DNA of 64,000 bases, from NCBI GenBank assembly GCA_002699025.1, contig PABA01000013.1:1-64000 (forward strand), written 5' to 3'. Made by a program: the position numbers and the translations under genes. Under the pieces are notes generated by a model that searched no databases, was not told where the DNA came from, and was given only the letters and a program-made list of their open reading frames with translations. This document shows positions 16,284 through 25,626 of the stretch, piece after piece. Numbering within the stretch: position 1 is the first letter of the stretch; each line of letters opens with the position of its first letter. Source of the stretch: Sandaracinus sp. (lineage in GTDB: Bacteria; Myxococcota_A; Polyangia; Polyangiales; Houyiibacteriaceae).

Positions 16284-18346
16284 CGCATCCTCCGATCGCC
16301 GAACCAGCCCATGGCGAGCAGCAGCTCGCGCTGGCCGTCCGGCCCGAAGCCGGCCCAGGCGCGATCGACCACCCGCTCGTAGCGCGCCAGGAGCCGCGCG
16401 TCGCGGGCGAGCCGCGGGTCGCGCCAACGCTCGGCGGCCACCTCGAGGAGCTCGCGCCGCTCGCGCAGCGTGGCCAGCGCCGCCGCCCGGTCGCCCCCCT
16501 CGAGGGCCCCGGCCGCGCGCTGGAGCGCCTCCCCCGCCTGGAAGGCGAGGACCGTGCGCTTCACCGTGCGGTCGACGCTCGCCACCGCATCCGTGTCGTC
16601 GGCGACGCGCACCGCGCCCACCCGCACCTCCGCATCGCCGTTCCGGCGACGGACCAGGTCCTTGTAGTCGAGGTGCACGCGCGCGAGGCCGGCGGTCGTC
16701 CCCGCGCGCCCGGGGGGCACCTCGAGCTCGACGAGGATCACGTGCTGGTCGCCGCGCCGGAAGGTGGGCAGGTGCATGCGGAGGCCCTCCTCCTCCTCCT
16801 CGCGATCCGCCACGATGCCGAGCTCCGCCTCGAGGCGCGCGTCGAGGCGCCGCTCCGTCCGCCGCACGGTCGCCGCCTCGCCCTCCGCGAGCAGCCGCGA
16901 GCCGTAGACCTTCCGCGCCACGACGCCGGGCGCGAGCTCCACCCGGACGCGGAGCGCCTGGGCGACCGCCTGAGCGCGCTCCTCGAGCTCGTCGGCGAGG
17001 ATCCGCGGGACGTCGCTCGGGCGCGCCACGAAGTGGTAGCTGCCGCTCCCCTCGCGGGCCATGGCCAGCATGGTCGCCTCGTCGAAGCGCGTCCCCACGC
17101 CGACGGTCGTGACGAGCGCGCCGGTCTCGTCGAAGACGCGCCGGGCGAGGCCACCCAGGCTGCGCGCGTCGGTGACGCCGGTCGTCGCCTCGCCATCGCT
17201 GAGGAGCATCACCATGCCGACGCCGCCGGCGCGGCGCTCGGGCGGGTGGGCGCGGACGAGCTCGAGGGCCGCGCCGATGTTCGTGCCGCCGCCGGGGGCG
17301 AGGCCGCGGAGCGTGCGCACGATCGCGCGCCCATCGCCGACCCGGCGGGGCGGCACGTCGAGGCGCGCCTCGTCGTCGTAGGTGACGAGGGCGAAGCGGT
17401 CCCGGGGCCGGAGCCGCTCGACCAGCCGCTCGGCGGCGTCCACGGCGTGGGCCCATTTCTCGCCCTCCATGGAGCCCGAGCGATCGAGCACGAGGCGGAC
17501 GTCCAGGGGTGGTCGCGCCGGGCGCTCACCGCGGCGACCGACCAGGGCGATCTGCAGGTGCACGACGTCGCCCGCGGCGCGGACCCGCGCGCGCTCCGCC
17601 TCGGCGTAGAGGGCGACGGCGTCGCGGGCGGGCACCGGGTAGCTGAGCGCGGCGCGTTCCTGGAAGGCCTCGAGGCGGACGTGCTCTCCGTCGATCTCGA
17701 CGCCCCGGTCGAGGAGGTCGCGGAGCCGCGTGCGGACACCCGAGCCGGCGACGAAGTTGCTCGCGAGGACGCCGCTCCGGCCGAGCGCCGCGGGCGCGCC
17801 CGCACCGCCTCCGATGGCGCCATGGACGCCGAGCCCGCCGTAGCCCGCCCCCGCGCCGCCCCCGCCCCGACCGGTGCCGCGAAGACCGAGGGCGCCGGGC
17901 GCCTGGGCGCCCCCCGTCGCGCCGCCCATGAGCCCGCCGAGCGCCTCCATCGGGTCCTGGCCGAGGGCCTCCTCCCGGCCGAAGGGCGAGGTCGGCCCGT
18001 TCCACGACCCGGCCCTCCCCTCGAGCACACCCAAGGCCCCGGCCTGCCGGACCGCGCGCGTGCGGACCTCCTCCCGCGTGGTAGCGGCTTCGCCCGCGGG
18101 CGCCTCTTCTCCCGCTTCGGCGACGGCCCCCTCGCCGGGAGCCTCCAGGAACGCCACGATCCGCTCGGGCTCCGGCGCCTCCGTGGGCGGCCGGAACCTC
18201 CGCTCCTCGGGCGACCCCGCGCTCCAGAGCCACGCCCCCGCCGCCAACGCGCCCCCCAGCGCGATCAAGCCGCCCAGCAGGGCCACGCCGCGCTCCCGCC
18301 CCGGGCGCACCTCGGCGCCCCGATCCCTCTCGGACCGCTCCTCCAT
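16280..18346 (-). CDS. Membrane-anchored von Willebrand factor A domain protein
   Basis: A 688-residue protein with one N-terminal membrane helix (about residues 20-42, VALLGGLIALGGALAAGAWLW). A Gly/Ala-rich low-complexity region (residues 120-190) follows, then a beta region, then a vWA domain from about residue 275. The MIDAS motif DRSGSM is intact (DxSxS), with TNIGAAL and LLSDGEATTGV further on. After it come a beta domain (VRVELAPGVVARKVYG) and a helical C-terminus. The layout resembles YfbK/VIT-vWA proteins. Start ATG at 18346 has a strong SD (GAGGAGG) just upstream. It probably holds a metal-dependent ligand at the envelope. Confidence 0.85.
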   Translation of the reverse strand: MEERSERDRGAEVRPGRERGVALLGGLIALGGALAAGAWLWSAGSPEERRFRPPTEAPEPERIVAFLEAPGEGAVAEAGEEAPAGEAATTREEVRTRAVRQAGALGVLEGRAGSWNGPTSPFGREEALGQDPMEALGGLMGGATGGAQAPGALGLRGTGRGGGGAGAGYGGLGVHGAIGGGAGAPAALGRSGVLASNFVAGSGVRTRLRDLLDRGVEIDGEHVRLEAFQERAALSYPVPARDAVALYAEAERARVRAAGDVVHLQIALVGRRGERPARPPLDVRLVLDRSGSMEGEKWAHAVDAAERLVERLRPRDRFALVTYDDEARLDVPPRRVGDGRAIVRTLRGLAPGGGTNIGAALELVRAHPPERRAGGVGMVMLLSDGEATTGVTDARSLGGLARRVFDETGALVTTVGVGTRFDEATMLAMAREGSGSYHFVARPSDVPRILADELEERAQAVAQALRVRVELAPGVVARKVYGSRLLAEGEAATVRRTERRLDARLEAELGIVADREEEEEGLRMHLPTFRRGDQHVILVELEVPPGRAGTTAGLARVHLDYKDLVRRRNGDAEVRVGAVRVADDTDAVASVDRTVKRTVLAFQAGEALQRAAGALEGGDRAAALATLRERRELLEVAAERWRDPRLARDARLLARYERVVDRAWAGFGPDGQRELLLAMGWFGDRRMR

Positions 18347-18670
18347 CGAGCCTCCTCTCGCGCGCCGCCAGGCGCGCCGGCCGCGCCTCCGCGCCAGCCT
18401 CGATAGCGACCGACACCGCGCTCGCCCGGAGGTTCCCCGCGCCGGCGCGGATGGCCCCGCTGCGCCGTGACCCCTCGAGACGTGGAGACCCTCGACGTGG
18501 GCGAAGGGGGATGCCGCGTCTCCTGCGAGCACACCGCGGCCCAGAACGTCTGGAAGCCCACGGCGACGCGGGGACGCAGTCTGCTCCGAGGCGTCTGCTC
18601 CGAGGCGTCTGCTCCGAGGGGGGCTCGACCGCCTCCCGGCGCCTCCGGTCCCTGCTATCGTCGGCGAGCC
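18347..18670. other. Divergent gap with a 14-nt triple repeat
   Basis: No gene is called here. At 18580-18622 CTGCTCCGAGGCGT is repeated three times. The reading frame of the next gene extends back through this area without stops, but no start with an SD lies upstream of 18671. Confidence 0.6.
18656..18661 (+). promoter_or_regulatory. Candidate -10 hexamer TATCGT
   Basis: TATCGT ends 9 nt before the GTG at 18671, slightly longer than the 6-8 nt spacing of the other boxes. Confidence 0.3.
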
Positions 18671-19366
18671 GTGCGCCCCCTGGCCCCGCAGCTCGCTCTC
18701 TGGAGCCGGTTCGTCCTCGCGCTCGCCCTGGCGGGGGCGACGCTCGGCGCGAGCCCGGCGCGGGCGGATGGGCCCGGGGACGGGATCTACCGGCGCTTCG
18801 ACACGGATCTCGCGCTGCACCTCGCGGCCGGCGGCGGCGCGTGGCTCGACGGCGCGGAGGCGCGGGCGACGACGCTGGTGGAGCTCCGCGCGCGCGTCGT
18901 GGACGCGGCGGGCCCCTTCGTGGCCTTCCAGGGCGCGCCGGACGCGCCGGGCGTGCTCGTCGCGGGCATCGAGCTCCGCCCGCTCTGGCCGGCGCTCTTC
19001 CTCGTGAATCGCTTCACGGGCCACGAGTGGCTCGACCTCTTCCTCCAGTCCCTCTCGGTGGAGCTGGGCGTGGCCGTCCTGCCGCTCGGCGGCCCGGACG
19101 CGCTGGACGCCGAGCGGGGCCTCGGTCTGGCCGTGGGGCTGGGCGTCGACGTGCCGCTCGTGCTGCCGTCGCGCACGCAGGGCGCCTTTCGAGGGCTGGC
19201 GCTGCGGCTGATGGCGCGGCGGGTGGACGCGACGCCCGGGTACCGCGCGGCGCCCGAGGAGCGGGACCTGAGTCACTGGACGATCGGCGCGACGCTCGGC
19301 GCGAGCTTCGGGGTCGGCGTTCGGGCCTCGGACGAGCCCGCGCGCTACCGCGTCCGCGAGCGCTGA
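18671..19366 (+). CDS. Exported beta-barrel-like protein, unknown function
   Basis: A 231-residue exported protein. With GTG at 18671 the signal peptide is normal: hydrophobic FVLALALAGATLG followed by ASPARADG. The mature protein alternates hydrophobic and polar residues (TTLVELRARVVDAAGPFVAFQG; LSVELGVAVLPLGG), consistent with an outer-membrane barrel of roughly ten strands. No family recognised. It converges on kinase 2 with a 196-bp gap containing a GGGCACGG microsatellite. Confidence 0.65.
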   Translation: MRPLAPQLALWSRFVLALALAGATLGASPARADGPGDGIYRRFDTDLALHLAAGGGAWLDGAEARATTLVELRARVVDAAGPFVAFQGAPDAPGVLVAGIELRPLWPALFLVNRFTGHEWLDLFLQSLSVELGVAVLPLGGPDALDAERGLGLAVGLGVDVPLVLPSRTQGAFRGLALRLMARRVDATPGYRAAPEERDLSHWTIGATLGASFGVGVRASDEPARYRVRER

Positions 19367-19562
19367 GCGCGGCGGGGTCGGCTTCGGCTGGGGCTCCGGC
19401 GGCGGTTTCGGCGGATCATCCTGCTGGAGCTGGGGCTCTGGCTCCTGCTCGCGCGGGTGACCGCTCTCGCTCGGTCCGCGTGGGAGCTCGAGAGGGGGGT
19501 CGCCTCTCCCCGTCGTCCAGCGGGCATGGGCACGGGCACGGGCAGGGGCACGGGTTGGGGCT

Positions 19563-20999
19563 TCACTCCGGGGTCGGGTCGCCGGGCGCGATCAACACCG
19601 GCCCCTCCCCCGCTTCCGGGCCCGACGCGAGCACGTACCAGGCGAGCGCTCCGGCCCCGAGCCAGGCCACCACGCCGATCGCCACCGCCACGCCCACCCG
19701 CACGCGCTGCCGCCGCCGCTCGAGGGGCGAAGGCGCGGCCGCGTCGCCGGGCTCGTGCTCCGCGTGCTCCTTCGAGACCAGCTCGGTCGACAGATCGCGC
19801 TGCTTCGCGTCGTCGCCGGCCGGCTTCGCAGGCGGGCTCGGCGCCGCGGCCTGCGGGGGCGGCGGCCGCGACGACTTCGACTGGATCCAGTGCACCGGGT
19901 CGGTCCCCGGCGGGGGCGGCGGCCGCTCGGAGGGCCCCATGAGCCGCTCCGGGTCCGGCAGCTCCGCGTCCGGCACGATGCGCGCCCCGCTCTTCTCGGG
20001 CGGCGGCCGCATCACCGTCTCGCTCTGCCCCTGGTGCAGCTCGTTCATGCGGTTCTGCACGCGCTGCAGCGGCGCGCCACCGTGCTCCCGCACCAGCTTC
20101 CCGATCTCCGCCGGTCCGGGCCGCTCCGCCACCGCCCCCCGCATGGCCCGCGCGAACTCGGCCGCGCTCGGGCAGCGCCGCTCCACGTCCCGCTCGAGCG
20201 CCCACATCACGACCGACGCCACCTCCTCGGGCACGTCCCCGCGGAGCTCCCGCGGCGAAGGGATCGGCAGCTCGCGCACGCGCTCCACCGTCTCCACCGG
20301 GTCGCCGGTGTTGAAGAGCGAGCGCCCCGTGAGCGCCTCCCAGCTCACCACCCCGAGCGCGAAGACGTCCGAGCGGCGGTCGAGCGCCTGGCCCATCGCC
20401 TGCTCCGGACTGAGATAGGCCACCTTCCCCTTGAGCTGCCCCACCCGCGTCTTGGTGGTCCGCGAGACGGCGCGCGCGATGCCGAAGTCCGTGACGCGCA
20501 CGCGGCCGTCGACGCCGACCAGGATGTTCTGCGGCGAGACGTCCCGGTGCACGACGTGGAGCGCCTGCCCGGTGGGCGTCGTCGCGTTGTGCGCGTCGTC
20601 GAGCCCGCGCGCCGCCTGCGCCATGATCTCCGCGACGTGGGCGACGGGCGTCTGCCGCTGGGGCCCGTCGAAGATGTTCACGCAGAGGTCGTAGAGGGTC
20701 ACCCCGACGACCAGCTCCATCACGATGTAGAGGGCGCCGTCGTCCTCGGCGCGGCCGAGCTCGAGCGTCTGGACGACGTGCGGGCTCGTGATGTTCGCGG
20801 CGAGGCGCGCCTCGTCGAGGAACATGGTGACGAACTGATCGTCCGCGAGGCTCGGGAGCAACCGCTTGACCGCGACCAGCTTCTCGAAGCCGTGCGGCCC
20901 GCGGAGCCGGGCGGCGAACACCTCCGCCATCCCGCCGCTCGCGATGTGGAAGAGCGCCTCGTAGCGCCCAAAGGTCAGCGGCGCCTCGCCTGCGCTCAC
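19563..20999 (-). CDS. Membrane-anchored Ser/Thr protein kinase (kinase 2), HRDVSPQN type
   Basis: A 478-residue Hanks-type kinase. The kinase domain (residues ~10-280) has ASGGMAEVF, catalytic Lys in VAVKRLL, HRDVSPQN, VTDFGIAR and SPEQAMG. The catalytic loop has Ser where most kinases have Lys (HRDLKPEN); Asp and Asn are kept. This variant is common in myxobacterial kinases, so activity is likely. A Pro-rich linker precedes one membrane helix near residue 440 and a short outer tail. Start GTG at 20999 with TACTCT 6 nt before it. Confidence 0.88.
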   Translation of the reverse strand: MSAGEAPLTFGRYEALFHIASGGMAEVFAARLRGPHGFEKLVAVKRLLPSLADDQFVTMFLDEARLAANITSPHVVQTLELGRAEDDGALYIVMELVVGVTLYDLCVNIFDGPQRQTPVAHVAEIMAQAARGLDDAHNATTPTGQALHVVHRDVSPQNILVGVDGRVRVTDFGIARAVSRTTKTRVGQLKGKVAYLSPEQAMGQALDRRSDVFALGVVSWEALTGRSLFNTGDPVETVERVRELPIPSPRELRGDVPEEVASVVMWALERDVERRCPSAAEFARAMRGAVAERPGPAEIGKLVREHGGAPLQRVQNRMNELHQGQSETVMRPPPEKSGARIVPDAELPDPERLMGPSERPPPPPGTDPVHWIQSKSSRPPPPQAAAPSPPAKPAGDDAKQRDLSTELVSKEHAEHEPGDAAAPSPLERRRQRVRVGVAVAIGVVAWLGAGALAWYVLASGPEAGEGPVLIAPGDPTPE

Positions 21000-21005
21000 C
21001 CGCCG

Positions 21006-21011
21006 AGAGTA
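21006..21011 (-). promoter_or_regulatory. Candidate -10 hexamer TACTCT for kinase 2
   Basis: On the minus strand TACTCT ends 6 nt before the GTG at 20999, consistent with a leaderless message. Confidence 0.45.
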
Positions 21012-21079
21012 CCGTTCGCGGGCGGCGATGGGAAAGGGGAAGCGCCCGAGCTCCCCCTCGGCGCCATCGGCCGGGGCGC

Positions 21080-21727
21080 TCAGAAGCTGAGCCGGTAGGT
21101 CCTCAGCCGCCCGTTCAGCGTGCAGATCGTCCCGTCACTCGGGTTCTGCAGGGTCACGGCCTCGAAGCGGACGTCGACCTCCCCGGCCGCCTCGTCGTAC
21201 CGGTCCACCTGGAGGGCCCCGCCGATCGGGTCCGGCGCCCCCTCGCCGAGCACGGCCCCGGAGTCCCGCGCGATGTTCGTCCAGGTGGTCCCGGCGATCA
21301 CGTTGACGACGGCGCCCGTGTCCACGCGGTGTTGCGTGCTCAGCTCCACGCGCCCCCGCTCGTCCTGGAGGGCGAGCTGGATGCTCCCCCCGAGCGCGCC
21401 CCCGGAGGTCGCGCTCACGGCGATGGACTCGGCGTTCCGCACGACGACCACGTCGCCCGAGAAGTCCGGCGCGCAGCCGCCGCCGAAGGTCACGTCCACC
21501 TCCGCGTCGGGCGCGCCTCCGTCGACGGTCCCGCCGCCCGCGTCGCCCGCCCCCGCGGCGTCCGGCACCGGCTCACCGCCGTCCTCGACCGCTCCGCCGC
21601 CGTCGACGCTCGCCGCGTCGGCCGGAGGCGTGGCCGCGTCCACCCCCCGCTCCCCATCGCCATCGCCGCAGCCGATCAGCACCGAGAGGGAGAACACCGG
21701 GAACAGAACGAGGCTCATCATCCGCAT
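21080..21727 (-). CDS. Lipoprotein with DAG linker, unknown function
   Basis: A 215-residue lipoprotein with lipobox VLIGC. A ~70-residue Asp/Ala/Gly linker follows (VDAATPPADAASVDGG...), then a globular beta domain of ~120 residues (DVVVVRNAESIAVSATSGG...) ending TYRLSF. No family recognised. ATG at 21727 is chosen over the in-frame ATG at 21742 because GGAGG lies 8 nt upstream of it, inside the longer alternative. Confidence 0.7.
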   Translation of the reverse strand: MRMMSLVLFPVFSLSVLIGCGDGDGERGVDAATPPADAASVDGGGAVEDGGEPVPDAAGAGDAGGGTVDGGAPDAEVDVTFGGGCAPDFSGDVVVVRNAESIAVSATSGGALGGSIQLALQDERGRVELSTQHRVDTGAVVNVIAGTTWTNIARDSGAVLGEGAPDPIGGALQVDRYDEAAGEVDVRFEAVTLQNPSDGTICTLNGRLRTYRLSF

Positions 21728-21800
21728 CACCACGTCCTCCATACGGTCCCGCGGCCCCGGTCCTCCCCCGTCCTCCCCGGCCACGCCCCCCGACCTGCCC

Positions 21801-21935
21801 TCGCCGGACCGGCGTTTTCCGGATTGGTGTTCGCCGGACCGGTGTTCGCCGGACCGGTGTTCTCTGGACCGGTGTCTCTGGACCGGTGTTCCCCGGACCC
21901 GTGCTCGCCGAACCCGTGCTCGCCGGACCCACGCT
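21801..21935 (+). repeat. 15-nt tandem repeat (GCCGGACCGGTGTTC)n
   Basis: Eight to nine 15-nt units, diverging toward GCCGGACCCGTGCTC, occupy half of the gap 21728-22014 upstream of the lipoprotein gene. GACCGGT within the unit is nearly palindromic. Confidence 0.8.
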
Positions 21936-22014
21936 CGCGCCCGCCGACCTCTCGACGCGTCGGCGCCGCCGCTCCCGACCGGGAGGGCGGCGCCGCGCGG
22001 GAAGGAGCGCGAGC

Positions 22015-23601
22015 TCAGGGCGCGACGACGTCCTCGCCCTCGCCGACCTCGCTCATCTCCTCGTCCTCCGCCGACTCCTCGAGCGGCTCCGGCTCGGCGT
22101 CCGGCGCGGCCGACTCCTCCGGCTCCTCGACCGGCTCCTCCTCCACGGGCTCCGCGGTCGCGGCCGGGGGCAGGGGCGGCGGCGCCGCCTCGAGCTGCTC
22201 CGTCTCCCAGTCCGCGTCCGGGTCGCCGCCCTCCATCGTCTCCATCTCGCCGTCCCCGGCCACGCCCGTCTCCGGGCTCTCGAGGTCGAAGGAGACGTCG
22301 AAGTAGACGCCGTTCATGATGAGCTCGTAATCGCCCGGGTAGGAGCAGAAGTCACAGCTGCCGAGCGTGCCCCCGTCGATGTCCTCCTGGGTCACGCTCC
22401 CGTTCGTCCGCCGATGCGCGTAGGCCACGTTCACCTCGACGGAGCCGAAGTCGTAGCCCGTGCCGATCGTGAAGATGTTGCCGTTGCCGGCCGGTGCGCC
22501 GAAGGCCGTGGGGTAGGCCTCGCTCGAGACCGTCTGGTCCCAGATGTAGCCCGCCCGGATGGGCAGCGCGCCCTCGAGGAGGCGGTACTCGAGGCCGAGC
22601 CGCACGGTCGCGCCGTTCTGTCAGTCGTAGATGTTGCCGACGGCGTTCGTCATGTCCGAGCTGGCGCCGACGAGCACGTCCGCGCGATCGTTCTGGCTCT
22701 GGAAGGCGTACTCGAAGTCGAAGGCCACGCCGAAGTCGAGGTAGTCGAAGCGCGCGCCGAAGGAGAGGCGCGAGGGCAGCACGAACTTCGTCTCGACGTA
22801 GTCGAACTCCGAGCCGACCACGAAGCCGCTGCCGTCGATGGTGGTCGAGGTCTTGTGCCGGTAGGCCAGGCCGAGCTGGAGCATGTCGTCGATGGCCTCC
22901 CACTGGAGACCGATGCGGACGCCGGCGAAGTTCTGGCCGCTCGCCTCGAAGTCGATCTGCGGCGGGACGCCTTCGGCCTGGTTGGCCTGCTCGCGCTCGA
23001 GGCTCACGAAGGTGACCCGGTAGCCGAGGCCGAGGCGGAGCTGCGGGTAGCTCGGGATCTGGAACGCCGCCGCGGCGGAGAGCTCGAAGAAGACCAGCCG
23101 CGTCCGATCGATGAAGTCCTCGTCGAAGTCGCTCGTGTAGTTGAACTCCGCGCCCGCGGAGGCGACCGGGTAGGCCGCGACGCCGACCGTCATCCAGTCC
23201 GTCAGCCGGCCGGCCGCGCCGAGCAGGAAGAAGGGCGCGACGGTGGTCTCCGAGCGGAGCGAGCCGACGTCGCCGAAGCCGCCGTTGGGGTTGGCGGGGG
23301 CGGCCTGGATGTCGCCGAGGATCAGCGAGAAGTCGCCGAGCACGGAGAAGCGCTCGACCTGGGCGATGCCCGCCGGGTTGTGGAAGAGCGCCGATGGATC
23401 GCCGACGTAGCCGACGGCCGTGCCGCCCATGCCGATGTGGCGGGCGCTGTACAGGATCGGCGTGTCGTAGCCGCCCGCGTGCGCTTCGCCGTTCCCGACG
23501 TGCAGCGCTCCGAGCACCACGGCGGCGCAGAGCAGGGCGCGGCCCACTCGTCCCCCGGCCCGCACACCTTCACGAGGCCTTCCGGCATTCCCCAGCGTCA
23601 T
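22015..23601 (-). pseudogene. FadL/OmpP1-type outer-membrane transporter gene interrupted by an in-frame TGA
   Basis: Together the two parts encode a FadL-type long-chain fatty-acid/hydrocarbon porin. The mature N-terminus has GGYDTPILYSARHIGMGG and DPSALFHNPAGIAQ, the hallmark 'NPAG' hatch motif. The N-terminal part ends VGNIYD followed by TGA at 22621-22623. The same frame then continues without a shift as QNGATVRLGLEYRLLEG...IRAGYIWDQ, the classical C-terminal strands of this family. The family usually has Trp just before this strand, so TGG to TGA is the simplest explanation. A ~75-residue Glu/Pro/Ala tail follows the last strand, which is unusual for a barrel. ATG at 23601 gives a signal peptide; one at 23634 is also in frame. 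Confidence 0.8.
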
Positions 23602-23771
23602 CGATACCCCTTCGCGTTCGCGCGCCCGCTCCATCGATGGGCGCGCCTTCCCGGCCCGAGCCTATAGCGCCTGCCGCCCCCCTGACCAGGCGAGAACGAC
23701 CGGACGGGCCGACTCTTCGACCTCGCCTCAGCGTGGACGCGGCCCCGACCTTCGGGCCACCCTGCTCGGGC

Positions 23772-24602
23772 ATGCGCGTCCACCACCTCCGCTGCGGCAC
23801 CATGTGCCCCTTCGCCCGCCGCCTCATCACCGGCGAGGGCGGCCTCCTCGAGCGCGGGGAGCTCGTCTGCCACGTGCTCCTCGTCGAGGCCCCGGGCGGC
23901 CTGGTCCTCGTGGACACCGGCTTCGGCACGGACGACCTCCGCGACCCGGCGACCCGCCTCGGCCCGGTGCGCCACCTCCTCCAGCCGACCTACGCGCCCG
24001 CCGAGACCGCCCGGGCCCAGATCGAGGCGCTCGGCCTGGACCCGGCGGACGTACGCCACATCGTCCTGACGCACCTCGACCTCGACCACGCCGGCGGCCT
24101 GAGCGACTTCCCGGCGGCGCGCGTGCACCTGCTGGCCGACGAGCAGGGCGCCGCCCTGGCCCCCCCGACGGCCGCCGAGCGCAGCCGCTACCGCTCCGCC
24201 CAGTGGGCCCACGGCCCCGACTGGCGCCCCTACGCGCCGAAGGGCGAGCCGTGGAAGGGCTTCGCCTGCGTCCGGGACCTCGACGGGCTCCCGCCCGAGA
24301 TCCTGCTGGTGCCGCTCACGGGCCACACGCGCGGGCACGCCGCCGTCGCCGTCGAGACCGAGGGCGGCTGGCTGCTCCACTGCGGCGACGCCTACTTCTT
24401 CCGCGGGGACGTGGCGCCGCGGCCCTGGTGCCCCCCGGGCCTCCGCCTCTTCCAGCGCGCGTCGGCCTGGGACTGGGAGCGCATGGTCGAGAACCAGGCG
24501 CGACTGCGCGAGCTGCGGAGCGCGGCGCCGGACGTGCAGCTCTTCTCCGCCCACGACCCGGTCGAGCTGGCCGCCCTCGCCGCCCGGGCGCGGGCCGCCT
24601 GA
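23772..24602 (+). CDS. Metallo-beta-lactamase-fold hydrolase, lactonase-like
   Basis: A 276-residue MBL-fold enzyme. The dinuclear zinc motif is THLDLDHAGG (HxxxDH form of HxHxDH). A later histidine lies in LTGHTRGHAAV and an Asp in HCGDAYFF. The order and the N-terminal LVDTGFG resemble N-acyl-homoserine lactonases (AiiA type), although other lactone or thioester hydrolases fit equally well. No signal peptide. It starts 170 bp from the divergent FadL gene and lies 5 nt upstream of an AraC-family gene on the same strand, so they form an operon. Confidence 0.8.
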   Translation: MRVHHLRCGTMCPFARRLITGEGGLLERGELVCHVLLVEAPGGLVLVDTGFGTDDLRDPATRLGPVRHLLQPTYAPAETARAQIEALGLDPADVRHIVLTHLDLDHAGGLSDFPAARVHLLADEQGAALAPPTAAERSRYRSAQWAHGPDWRPYAPKGEPWKGFACVRDLDGLPPEILLVPLTGHTRGHAAVAVETEGGWLLHCGDAYFFRGDVAPRPWCPPGLRLFQRASAWDWERMVENQARLRELRSAAPDVQLFSAHDPVELAALAARARAA

Positions 24603-24607
24603 GGCGC

Positions 24608-25582
24608 ATGGCGCGCTCGATCCCGGCCGTGCACGCGCTCCACCTCGCGGAGGTCGTGGAGCGGCTGGGCGCCGATCGGGTGGCGCTCTTCGCGGGCACG
24701 GGCCTGGCGGGGCGGGACCTGGCCGAGCCCGGCGCGCGCATCGAGGTGCCCGAGGTGGTGGCGCTGGTGCGGCGCGCGAGGGCGCTGACCGGGAGCGACG
24801 CGCTGGGGCTCCAGCTCGGGCTGCGCATGAAGGTCTCGGCGCATGGCTCGCTCGGCTTCGCGGCGCTGAGTACGGGCACCGTGGGCGACGCGCTCCGGCT
24901 GGCGATCCGCTACGCGCCGATCCGGACCGACGCCTTCGCCCTGCGGGTGCAGGTCTCGGGCGACCGGGCGGCGCTGATCGTGGAGGAGCTCGCGGACTTC
25001 GAAGACGCGCGGGAGGTCGTGCTCACGGCGCTCCTGATCGGGATCTGGCGGATCGGCATGGCGCTGACGGGCGCGTCGATCCGCGGGGACGTGGAGCTGG
25101 CCATGGCGGCGCCGCCGCACGCGGAGGGGCTGGCGCGGGCGGCGCCGGGGGAGCTCCGCTTCGGGGCGCCGCGGACGCGCCTGCTCTTCGACGCGGCGCT
25201 GCTCGACATGCCCATGCGCATGGCCGACCCGGCGTCGCATCGGCTGGCGGTGGAGCAGTGCGAGCGCGAGCTGGCGCGGCTCCGCCCGCGCTTCGAGCAG
25301 CGGGTGCGCGCGCTGCTCGAGGCCGAGCCGCCCCCGGACCTCGCCGCGGCCGCGAAGGCGCTCGGGGTCTCGCCGCGGACCTTGAAGCGGCGCCTCGCCG
25401 AGGAGGGCACGCACTTCCGCGCGCTCCGGGACGCCGTGCTCCTCGACCGGGCGCTGCTCTTGCTGCGCCGCCCGGAGCTCGGCCTCGAGGCCATCGCGGA
25501 GCAGCTCGGCTACGCGGACGCGACCGGCTTCAGCCGGGCCTTCAAGCGCTGGACCGGGAAGCCGCCCGGCGGCTTCCGCTGA
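24608..25582 (+). CDS. AraC-family transcriptional regulator
   Basis: A 324-residue regulator. The N-terminal ~200 residues match the 'arabinose-binding-like' ligand domain of OruR/ArgR-type AraC proteins (LGLQLGLRMKVSAHGSLGFAALS). The C-terminal ~90 residues hold two helix-turn-helices (LAAAAKALGVSPRTLKRRL; IAEQLGYADATGFSRAFKRW). The family senses small organic acids or lipids. Five bases separate it from the upstream MBL hydrolase stop, suggesting it regulates or is regulated with that enzyme. Confidence 0.9.
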   Translation: MARSIPAVHALHLAEVVERLGADRVALFAGTGLAGRDLAEPGARIEVPEVVALVRRARALTGSDALGLQLGLRMKVSAHGSLGFAALSTGTVGDALRLAIRYAPIRTDAFALRVQVSGDRAALIVEELADFEDAREVVLTALLIGIWRIGMALTGASIRGDVELAMAAPPHAEGLARAAPGELRFGAPRTRLLFDAALLDMPMRMADPASHRLAVEQCERELARLRPRFEQRVRALLEAEPPPDLAAAAKALGVSPRTLKRRLAEEGTHFRALRDAVLLDRALLLLRRPELGLEAIAEQLGYADATGFSRAFKRWTGKPPGGFR

Positions 25583-25626
25583 GCGGAGCGATCGGGGCTC
25601 GGGAGCCTGGTCCTCGCGAGCTCTCC

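Noticed and set aside
15026-18406. Very long plus-strand open frame opposite the vWA genes
   Set aside because: Antisense shadow of two well-supported minus-strand genes; Arg/Pro/Ala-rich composition typical of GC-rich shadows.
22621-22623. Selenocysteine at the TGA in the FadL-type gene
   Set aside because: Family position favours Trp, not Cys; no SECIS-like hairpin immediately downstream was recognised; other TGAs in the window are ordinary stops.
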